6,290 bases of DNA from Candidatus Limnocylindrales bacterium. Lineage in GTDB: Bacteria; Chloroflexota; Limnocylindria; Limnocylindrales; CSP1-4. Position numbers and translations under genes: made by a program. Shown here in pieces: positions 1-4,757 of the stretch (position 1 is its first letter; every line of letters starts with the position of its first letter). The stretch lies in the NCBI GenBank assembly GCA_030647575.1, contig JAUSJS010000243.1, positions 1 through 6,290 of the forward strand, in the 5' to 3' direction. The notes under the pieces are model-generated. The model was given only the letters and a program-made list of their open reading frames with translations, searched no databases and had not been told where the DNA came from.

Positions 1-215
1 CCCGCTGCCCGCCCGGCGTAGATCAGCTGCTCGGTCGAAAGCCCCGATCGAGCCCGCAGGTCGGCCAGGTGACGCTTCGCCGTGCTCGGCCGAATGCCCA
101 CGCGCTTGGCCGCGTCCGGGACGGATCCGCCAGCAGCAACAAAGGCAGCGAGAACGTCCATCTGACGCTGGGTCGCGGGCCGCGAGAGCGCGCCGCGCAG
201 GTACCCGTCCCTCAT
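1..215 (-). CDS. Small LuxR/GerE-like HTH protein, partial (runs off left edge)
   Basis: The minus strand from 215 down to base 1 reads as an uninterrupted 71-residue protein beginning MRDGYLRGALSRPATQRQMD. The centre matches the LuxR/GerE helix-turn-helix pattern: a 'T-x-R-Q-x-D-V-L' entry helix, then 'DAAKRVGIRPSTAKRHLADL' as the scaffold, turn and recognition helices, then 'RARSGLSTEQLIYAGRAAG', equivalent to the last helix (residues about 14-71). This family binds DNA through the domain, usually as dimers. No receiver or autoinducer-binding domain precedes it, so it looks like a stand-alone HTH protein or the end of a broken larger one. ATG at 215 is the first start codon after an in-frame TAG at 300-302. 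It has no strong Shine-Dalgarno, and the frame stays open and protein-like up to 299, so the start is uncertain. The C-terminus is outside the window. Its target cannot be inferred. Confidence 0.6.
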   Translation of the reverse strand, partial: MRDGYLRGALSRPATQRQMDVLAAFVAAGGSVPDAAKRVGIRPSTAKRHLADLRARSGLSTEQLIYAGRAA

Positions 216-668
216 GCGCTTCGTGCCGTCGCCGAGAGGGACTCCCTCGGCGTGCGGTTGATCATCAAGAAGCGCAAGGATTGCTGAGTTAAGGAGGCGC
301 TAGCCCTCTCGCCCCGACCAACGCACCTTATGTCCCGTCGTCCGTTCGCTGACGCCGCTTCTTGCGTGCCTCGGGTGTGTCCGCGTAGTGGACGCGCGAG
401 CGCCGACCTTCGAGCAGGGGGCGTCGGAGCCCCAGCCGCACTACTCCCCGAACCCGCCGGACCATCTGTGGCGGCACGACGGCGTCTGGAAGCGCAGCAG
501 GCTCACAGAGTTGGGGCCGGCCGGCCAATGACCAATGGCCTGTTCGACCCACGCAACCGACTGGCATTCGTAGCACCCGTCGTGCTCGACGGCCCACGCA
601 ATCTTGCACTTGTGCTCGCTGACTCGCAGTGAGAGCTGTATCGGGGCGCGACGCCGATATTCGATCCC
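216..668. other. Gap between the HTH gene and iclR; no confident gene
   Basis: About 450 bases separate the two minus-strand genes. The part at 216-440 shows no credible gene: minus-strand frames are broken by stops at 441-443 and 300-302 and give arginine-rich, low-information peptides. The part at 441-668 holds a 75-codon open frame described separately. Around 514-541 there is a GGCC-rich patch (GGGGCCGGCCGGCC) followed by a short direct repeat, CCAATG-A-CCAATG, flanked by GGCCA and TGGCC arms. It has no T tract on either side, so I do not call it a terminator. The gap could contain degraded gene remnants. Confidence 0.5.
441..668 (-). other. Cysteine-containing open frame in phase behind iclR (gene remnant or unrecognised small ORF)
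   Basis: Directly after the iclR stop (TGA at 671-669) the same frame continues for 75 sense codons to a TAG at 443-441. The central part reads like a real protein: SEHKCKIAWAVEHDGCYECQ followed by SVAWVEQAIGHWPAGPNSVS and a final Cys. The Cys pattern C-x(10)-C-x(2)-C-x(28)-C and the tryptophans are not typical of random GC-rich shadow frames, and third positions are mostly G or C. However, there is no ATG, GTG or TTG before this segment, only a CTG at about codon 14, so it could not start normally. The opposite strand also has a passable frame over 528-632. Possibilities are a decayed gene, a frameshifted tail or chance. I do not recognise a family. Confidence 0.2.
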
Positions 669-1541
669 TCAGGCGAGGGCTGGGGGTTCACTGTGCGGCG
701 GCCCTCCGGGCGGAACCGCCGCCGCCGCGGGAACGGCCCCGAGGATGTGCGACGAGCGTCGTGCCGCATCGACGACGAGCCCGACCAGGCGCTCGCCCTC
801 GAACTTGAACTGGTCCGGCGTGAGGGCGAGGGCGAGGGCGGCGGGTGGCCGCCCGACCGGCGTCCGGATCGGGGCGGCGATGCAGGTGAGCCCCGGCACC
901 CCCTCCTCGTGGTCGAGGCCGAAGCCCCGGCGGGCTGCCGTCTCGACGGCCTCAACGAGGACGTCGCGTCGGGAGATTGTCCGCTCGGTCAACCGGAGGA
1001 GGGACCAGTCGTCGATCAGCTCGCTGACCTGGCGCCGTGGAAGCCGAGCGATCAGCACCTTGCCGATCGCCATCGAATGGGCGGGCCCCCGGAGGCCGGC
1101 GCGCAACAGCCGCTGGTGCACGGCCCCGGGGAAGGACTGGACCGCGGCGATCATCACCTGCCTCCCGACGAGCTGGCCGATCACGGCGGTGGTCCCGGTC
1201 GCCAGGGCTAGCCGCGCGAGCTCCTCGTTCAGCTCGGGGAACGGGTCGAGACGCTGGTCGAGACGCTCGAGCAGCTGCGGCAGGCGATCGCCGAGATGAA
1301 GCGCCCCGCCGGTGGTGCGGGCGAGGTAGCCGTCGTCGAGGAGCGTGTTGACCAGGTGGTAGACCGTGCCTAGTTTGAGGTCCAGCTCTGCCGCGAGCTG
1401 CTTCGGGGTCATCCCGTCGCGCGCCGAGACCAGCTCTAAGACCCGCAGTGCGTGCTGGACCGTCGACAAGGTGTCGCTGTGCTGGCGACGAGGCTCTTCT
1501 GCGCTTCGCGAGCTGCCGGGACCAGTCGGGGACGCAGCCAC
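669..1541 (-). CDS. IclR-family transcriptional regulator
   Basis: This is a 290-residue DNA-binding regulator, slightly longer than the usual 250-280 residues of the family. Residues about 25-78 form the N-terminal winged helix-turn-helix (LSTVQHALRVLELVSARDGM, then the recognition part around LDLKLGTVYHLVNTL and the wing GYLARTTGGALHLG). Residues about 95-268 form the effector-binding domain, with family landmarks HSMAIGKVLIARL (155-167) and the E-x-V-x-G-L-T-C-I-A-A-P-I-R stretch (213-226). The last 20 residues are a Pro/Ala-rich tail. The start is GTG at 1541, supported by AGGAGAGGAG at 1555-1546, four bases upstream. IclR proteins usually sense a metabolite and repress or activate a neighbouring catabolic operon. 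This gene is divergent from the dehydrogenase/transport operon, so regulation of that operon is the natural inference. Which ligand it binds is unknown. The coding sequence contains small in-frame tandem repeats (822-839 and 1244-1267) that do not break the frame. Confidence 0.93.
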   Translation of the reverse strand: MAASPTGPGSSRSAEEPRRQHSDTLSTVQHALRVLELVSARDGMTPKQLAAELDLKLGTVYHLVNTLLDDGYLARTTGGALHLGDRLPQLLERLDQRLDPFPELNEELARLALATGTTAVIGQLVGRQVMIAAVQSFPGAVHQRLLRAGLRGPAHSMAIGKVLIARLPRRQVSELIDDWSLLRLTERTISRRDVLVEAVETAARRGFGLDHEEGVPGLTCIAAPIRTPVGRPPAALALALTPDQFKFEGERLVGLVVDAARRSSHILGAVPAAAAVPPGGPPHSEPPALA

Positions 1542-1545
1542 ACCG

Positions 1546-1555
1546 CTCCTCTCCT
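1546..1555 (-). promoter_or_regulatory. Ribosome binding site of iclR
   Basis: On the minus strand AGGAGAGGAG lies four bases before the GTG start at 1541. Either the inner GGAG or the outer AGGAG (spacing nine) could pair with the 16S rRNA. It supports the GTG start over any further downstream start. Confidence 0.75.
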
Positions 1556-1635
1556 ATCAACCTAGGCCGGGCGACATGCCGCATCGTCGCCGCTCGCGGA
1601 CAGGATATCGGAGGGCCGAACGTCCCCGTTCTCGA

Positions 1636-1652
1636 TTTCGCAGTATTCGAAA
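1636..1652. promoter_or_regulatory. TTTCG-N7-CGAAA dyad upstream of the candidate -35 (possible operator)
   Basis: Five-base arms TTTCG (1636-1640) and CGAAA (1648-1652) flank a seven-base spacer, ending seven bases before the candidate -35. A TTCGAA palindrome overlaps the right arm. The patch is unusually AT-rich for this region. IclR-family sites are often short palindromes near the promoter, but the family has no universal consensus, so assignment is inference. Confidence 0.25.
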
Positions 1653-1658
1653 ACCCGC

Positions 1659-1687
1659 TGGACACCCGCGAATGCCGCTCCTACGAT
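1659..1687 (+). promoter_or_regulatory. Candidate sigma-70-type promoter for the operon
   Basis: TGGACA (1659-1664, five of six matches to TTGACA) is separated by exactly 17 bases from TACGAT (1682-1687, which keeps the key T-A-x-x-x-T positions of TATAAT). Transcription would begin near 1694 and run into the dehydrogenase gene. It lies just downstream of the TTTCG-N7-CGAAA dyad and upstream of the 15-base dyad, a reasonable arrangement for control by the adjacent IclR protein. In GC-rich DNA such matches can occur by chance. Confidence 0.4.
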
Positions 1688-1740
1688 AGCGCCGAGCCCA
1701 CCGCAGCCCGTCGGCTGGGATCGCTGGCCCGCTGGATGAG

Positions 1741-1755
1741 GGCCTGACTCAGGCC
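1741..1755. promoter_or_regulatory. Perfect 15-base dyad GGCCTGACTCAGGCC (possible operator)
   Basis: Seven-base arms GGCCTGA and TCAGGCC surround a single central C. It lies about 50-60 bases downstream of the predicted transcription start, where a bound protein would block elongation or initiation. Its geometry (15 bases with one central base) resembles that of the E. coli IclR operator, although the base sequence differs. It could also simply form a hairpin in the leader RNA. Confidence 0.35.
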
Positions 1756-1883
1756 GGTGAGTTGTGGATGCTGTCGAGACCGCGCCGACTGCAGGCGGCG
1801 TCATGACCCCGCGCGACATCCGCTAGGACGACCGGGTCGATCTTGCCGCACCCGTGCCACGTCCGTCTGCGGTGAGGGCGACC

Positions 1884-1890
1884 GGGGAGG
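1884..1890 (+). promoter_or_regulatory. Ribosome binding site of the dehydrogenase
   Basis: GGGGAGG lies five bases before ATG at 1896. This decides the start: an in-frame ATG at 1854 would add 14 residues (MPRPSAVRATGEVG) that are not family-like, and it has no comparable upstream site. MKAQVL at 1896 is the typical beginning of medium-chain dehydrogenases. Confidence 0.8.
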
Positions 1891-1895
1891 TTGGA

Positions 1896-2951
1896 ATGAA
1901 GGCCCAAGTTCTGAACCGATACGACGACGACCTCAGCGCCCCCAGCTGGGTCGATTTCGAAGACGTCCCGGACCCCAAGATCACCACGCCTACCGACGTC
2001 ATCGTCCGCCTCGGCGGCGCTGGGGTCTGTCGTACCGACCTGCACATCATCGAGGGCGTCTGGCGCCCGAACATGGATCCAACCGGCAAGGGGCTGCTGC
2101 CGCTGATCATGGGTCACGAGAACGCCGGCTGGGTCGAGGAGGTCGGGTCGGCGGCCACGGGACTCCACAAGGGCGACCCGGTGATCGTGCACCCCAAGAT
2201 CACCGAGGGCTCCTCGCTCGTGCACCGGCGAGGCCACGACATGCACGGCCCCGGGCGGTTCCCGGGCCTCGACTCCAGCGGCGGCGGGTACGCGGAAGCG
2301 ATGGTCACGTCCGTCCGCAACATCGTGAAGCTTCCCAAGTCGCTCGCGCCCAAGGACGTCGCACCCTATGCCGACGCCGGCCTCACCGCCTACCGCGTCG
2401 TCAAGAAAGCCGTCCGCGAGCTGATGCCGGGCCAGTTCTGCGTCGTCATCGGCGTCGGCGGCCTCGGCCACATCGGCATCCAGTGTCTCAAGGCGATGTC
2501 GGCGGTCGAGATCATCGTCGTTGCCCGCTCCGATCAGTCGCTGAAGCTCGCCAAGGAGAGTGGTGCCGACCACCTCGTGAAGGCGGACGGCAGCGAGTTC
2601 GACACGGTGATGTCGCTCACGAAGGGCGAGGGCGCCGAGGCCGTCATCGACTTCGTCGGCGAGAAGGGCACGACGTCCCTCGGCCTGAAGATGACTCGCC
2701 CGCTGGGGAACTACTACATCGTCGGCTACGGCGAGAACATCAACATCCCCGCGGTCGATCTGATCATCACCGAGAAGAGCATCATCCCGAGCCTCGTCGG
2801 CACGTGGGCCGAGCTCGCCGAGCTGATGGCCCTTGCCGACCGCGGCCTCGTCCGGCTCGTCACCCAGGAGTACCCGCTCAAGGACGCCAACAATGCGCTC
2901 AAGGACCTCAACGCGGGAAAGGTCTATGGACGAGCCGTCCTCATCGCATAG
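1896..2951 (+). CDS. Zinc-type medium-chain NAD(P)-dependent alcohol dehydrogenase lacking structural-zinc cysteines
   Basis: This 351-residue protein of normal family length interconverts an alcohol and the aldehyde or ketone with a nicotinamide cofactor in the cytoplasm. The N-terminal GroES-like catalytic domain (about 1-150) has the catalytic zinc ligand Cys45 in GGAGVCRTDLH, then His74-Glu75 in GHENAGWVEEVG. Asp160 in YADAGLTAYR matches the third ligand used by Asp-type relatives such as Rhodococcus Adh-A. The Rossmann domain follows, with GVGGLG at 186-191. Two departures are clear. The lobe that normally holds four structural-zinc cysteines (pattern C-x2-C-x2-C-x7-C, here 104-118) reads EGSSLVHRRGHDMHG, with Glu, Ser, His and Gly in place of the cysteines. 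The acidic residue ending the second Rossmann strand is Ala210 followed by Arg211. It is first in an operon with sugar-type ABC transport genes, which suggests oxidation of an imported polyol, sugar or derivative. The substrate is unproven. Confidence 0.92.
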   Translation: MKAQVLNRYDDDLSAPSWVDFEDVPDPKITTPTDVIVRLGGAGVCRTDLHIIEGVWRPNMDPTGKGLLPLIMGHENAGWVEEVGSAATGLHKGDPVIVHPKITEGSSLVHRRGHDMHGPGRFPGLDSSGGGYAEAMVTSVRNIVKLPKSLAPKDVAPYADAGLTAYRVVKKAVRELMPGQFCVVIGVGGLGHIGIQCLKAMSAVEIIVVARSDQSLKLAKESGADHLVKADGSEFDTVMSLTKGEGAEAVIDFVGEKGTTSLGLKMTRPLGNYYIVGYGENINIPAVDLIITEKSIIPSLVGTWAELAELMALADRGLVRLVTQEYPLKDANNALKDLNAGKVYGRAVLIA

Positions 2952-2966
2952 CACGTCTGGCCCAAG

Positions 2967-2983
2967 GGGACGGCGATCGTCCC
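2967..2983 (+). other. Small hairpin between dehydrogenase and binding-protein genes
   Basis: GGGACG (2967-2972) pairs with CGTCCC (2978-2983) around a five-base loop, extendable by one G-U pair. It sits in the 52-base spacer just before the Shine-Dalgarno of the binding-protein gene. No T tract follows, so it is not a standard terminator. It could protect or tune the mRNA, or be incidental. Confidence 0.3.
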
Positions 2984-2990
2984 TCGTCAT

Positions 2991-2996
2991 AGGAGG
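2991..2996 (+). promoter_or_regulatory. Strong ribosome binding site of the binding-protein gene
   Basis: A perfect AGGAGG lies seven bases before ATG at 3004. It fixes the start of the lipoprotein at 3004 rather than any earlier in-frame ATG inside the dehydrogenase gene, and predicts high translation, as expected for a solute-binding protein. Confidence 0.9.
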
Positions 2997-3003
2997 ACAC
3001 TCG

Positions 3004-4596
3004 ATGCGGAAGCCCATTACCCTGGCCGTAATATCCGCTTTGCTGGTGGTCGGCTGCGGCGGCGCCCAGCCGACAACCGCTCCCGGCAACCTGCCCGCCA
3101 GCTCGGCGACCGCCGGCGACATCAGCTACACAGCCTACGGCGACTACGCGCAGTACGGCTCGACGCCGGACGTCGCCGGTCCCTGTTCGTACGCGTCGAT
3201 TGACCAGAAGGACTACTCGGGCCGCACCCTCAAGATCATCACCCACGCCGTTCCGGTCATGGGTGAGCCGACCGACCTGCACGCCAAGCAGTTTCAGGAC
3301 CTCACCGGCGCCAAGGTCGAGGTCGTGCACGTGCCGTTCGGCGACCTGTTCCAGAAGGTTCTGACGCCGCTTCAGGCCGGGCAGGACGCCTACGACGTCT
3401 TCTTCAACGCGTCCCTGTGGATCGGAGACCTCAACCCGTACGAGGCGCCGGTGCCGGACGCGTACCTGTCCGTCCCCGCGATGCAGGACGTCACCCAGAA
3501 CTACAAGGACGTCGCCACCTGGAACGGGAAGATGATCCAGTACCCGGTGGACGGGGACCGCAACTACCTGAAGTACCGGACCGACCTGTTCGACAACGAA
3601 GCGATCAAGGCCAAGTACAAGACGGACACCGGCAAGGACCTCAGGGTCCCCGAGACCTGGGACGAGTACAACGAGATCGCGAAGTACTTCAACGACTGGG
3701 ACTGGGACAACAACGGCGAGAAGAACTACGGCAGCGCGGAAGTCACCAAGCGTGACGACCTGATGTTCTCGGCGTTCATCGGCCGGGCTGCTCCGTACGC
3801 GAAGAACCCGAACGTCAAGGGCGGGTTCTACTTCGACCTCGAGACGATGAAGCCGCAGATCAACAACCCCGGCTTCGTCAAGGGTCTCGAGCTCATGGTC
3901 GACGCGCAGAAGGCCTTCCCGCCCGGCGGCAGCAGCTTCGGCCTCGGCGACGAGATCCTCTCGTTCGGTGGCGGCCAGACGGCGATGAGTTACACCTGGG
4001 ACGACGCCTTCATCCAGGCGATGGAGAAGACCAGCCCGATCCGCAACAAGGTCGCCGCGGCGCCGCTGCCGGGCGCGACGCAGGCGTGGAACCGGAACAC
4101 GAACCAGTGGGACAGCTTCACGACGCCGAACCGGGCCCCGTACATCACGTGGGGCTGGGGAGTGGCCGTCTCGAACCTGTCCAAGAACCAGGACATGGCG
4201 TTCGACTTCCTCTGCTTCTTCTCCAATGAGGCGAACCACACGCTCGACCTGCAGATCGGGCGGTTCGGGGTCAACCCCTTCCGGACGAGCGACTTCGACC
4301 CGAAGTTCTGGGAGGAGAAGCTCGGCTGGGAGACCAACACCGCCAAGACCTACGTCGAGACGCTCTCCGGCATGGACGGCGCCTCGAACCGCGTCTTCGA
4401 CCTCCGCGTCCCGGGCGTCAACGAGTTCATGTCCTCGATGGCCACCGGCGTCGCCTCCGCGATGGCCGGCGAGAAGACGCCGCAGCAGGCTCTCGATGAA
4501 GTCGCCACGGAGTGGGCGGCCATCGTGGACCGGATCGGCGTTGACAAGGTTCGCGAGGCGTACCGCACCGTGGTCGCGCTCGAAGACGCGCAGTAG
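3004..4596 (+). CDS. Family-1 (sugar-type) ABC transporter solute-binding lipoprotein
   Basis: This is a 530-residue exported lipoprotein that captures a solute outside the membrane and hands it to the permease pair encoded downstream. Residues 1-17 are a lipoprotein signal peptide (MRKPITLAVISALLVVG) with lipobox V-V-G-C and the lipidated Cys18. A Pro/Ser/Ala/Thr-rich linker follows to about 40. The mature domain shows SBP family-1 features: LKIITHAVPVMGEPTDLHAK at the first strand, VEVVHVPFGDLFQKVLTPLQ, AYDVFFNASLWIGDL, and ITWGWGVAVSNLS near 381-393. At 231-243 DWDWDNNGEKNYG resembles a calcium-binding loop. The protein is about 80-100 residues longer than common 420-450-residue members, mostly in the first 75 residues and the C-terminal third. 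Carbohydrate or polyol is the family expectation; the true ligand is unknown. It lies 52 bases after the dehydrogenase stop, so co-transcription is likely. Confidence 0.92.
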   Translation: MRKPITLAVISALLVVGCGGAQPTTAPGNLPASSATAGDISYTAYGDYAQYGSTPDVAGPCSYASIDQKDYSGRTLKIITHAVPVMGEPTDLHAKQFQDLTGAKVEVVHVPFGDLFQKVLTPLQAGQDAYDVFFNASLWIGDLNPYEAPVPDAYLSVPAMQDVTQNYKDVATWNGKMIQYPVDGDRNYLKYRTDLFDNEAIKAKYKTDTGKDLRVPETWDEYNEIAKYFNDWDWDNNGEKNYGSAEVTKRDDLMFSAFIGRAAPYAKNPNVKGGFYFDLETMKPQINNPGFVKGLELMVDAQKAFPPGGSSFGLGDEILSFGGGQTAMSYTWDDAFIQAMEKTSPIRNKVAAAPLPGATQAWNRNTNQWDSFTTPNRAPYITWGWGVAVSNLSKNQDMAFDFLCFFSNEANHTLDLQIGRFGVNPFRTSDFDPKFWEEKLGWETNTAKTYVETLSGMDGASNRVFDLRVPGVNEFMSSMATGVASAMAGEKTPQQALDEVATEWAAIVDRIGVDKVREAYRTVVALEDAQ

Positions 4597-4608
4597 CTCT
4601 TCGGACGG

Positions 4609-4650
4609 GACGCGGGCGGGGTCCGGGTTCTCCCGGCCCCCGCCCGCGTC
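4609..4650 (+). other. Very strong intercistronic hairpin after the binding-protein gene
   Basis: A 13-base-pair GC-rich stem (GACGCGGGCGGGG at 4609-4621 with its complement at 4638-4650) continues, after one T/C mismatch, into a 5-base-pair stem (CCGGG with CCCGG) capped by TTCT. There is no following T tract. It starts 12 bases after the stop codon. In transporter operons, hairpins at this position commonly stabilise the upstream mRNA or cause partial termination, so that binding protein is made in excess over permease (the malE-malF arrangement is the classic case). That role here is inference. Confidence 0.7.
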
Positions 4651-4703
4651 GCGGCATCACCTGGCGACCCTATACCGACCACGTTGGCAAGGAGCGGTAT
4701 CCG

Positions 4704-4757
4704 GTGGTGGTGACGAGCGCGATCCGGTCGCGGATGGGGGGCACTGACGATGCCTGA
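4704..4757 (+). other. Possible 17-codon leader ORF overlapping the permease start
   Basis: AAGGAG at 4689-4694 is followed nine bases later by three consecutive GTG codons, starting a 17-residue frame (VVVTSAIRSRMGGTDDA) that ends at TGA 4755-4757. It overlaps the permease ATG at 4750 by eight bases in another frame. The permease itself has only a run of G bases before it, so translational coupling through this small frame is conceivable. It may equally be chance. Confidence 0.2.

Larger units (their letters stand above)
1542..1895. promoter_or_regulatory. Divergent control region between iclR and the dehydrogenase/transport operon
   Basis: These 354 bases lie between two genes facing away from each other. 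The frames that cross it are short and lack ribosome binding sites, so I see no gene in it. It contains an AT-richer patch at 1635-1653 within otherwise GC-rich DNA, a promoter-like pair of hexamers at 1659-1687 pointing toward the dehydrogenase, and a perfect 15-base dyad at 1741-1755. The expected mRNA leader of the operon would be about 200 bases. I found no convincing sigma-70 promoter for iclR itself on the minus strand. Confidence 0.6.

Noticed and set aside
511..542. GGCC-rich dyad and CCAATG direct repeat as a terminator or attachment site
   Set aside because: The arms are short and imperfect, there is no T tract, and no integrase or tRNA is nearby.
330..632. Plus-strand 100-codon frame in the left gap
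   Set aside because: No ribosome binding site. The end (MTNGLFDPRNRLAFVAPVVL) looks somewhat protein-like, but it mirrors the minus-strand frame codon for codon and the first half is low-information.
604..1299. Plus-strand frames opposite iclR (604-1299 and 693-1211)
   Set aside because: Low-complexity Arg/Ser/Pro or Gly-rich shadows of the IclR gene.
952..1665. Minus-strand frame overlapping iclR and the intergenic region
   Set aside because: It is arginine/alanine/proline-rich and out of frame with the IclR domain sequence; no start signal.
1854..1895. Upstream ATG extension of the dehydrogenase
   Set aside because: The added 14 residues are not family-like, and the GGGGAGG site lies right before ATG 1896.
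1749..3122. Long minus-strand open frame (457 codons) opposite the dehydrogenase
   Set aside because: It is antisense to a gene with clear family motifs, is rich in Asp/Val/Arg/Leu as expected from GC-rich shadow frames, and shows no recognisable domain or ribosome binding site.
2941..4239. Minus-strand open frame (432 codons) opposite the binding-protein gene
   Set aside because: Its Val/Arg/Leu/Asp-rich repetitive composition is that of a codon-bias shadow, and the plus-strand gene here is certain.
4609..4650. Rho-independent terminator
   Set aside because: The stem is strong, but it is followed by GCGGCATCAC instead of a T tract, and the permease genes beyond clearly belong to the same system.
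4671..4676. Internal promoter (TATACC) before the first permease
   Set aside because: Only a partial -10 match, and no -35-like hexamer at 16-18 bases upstream.
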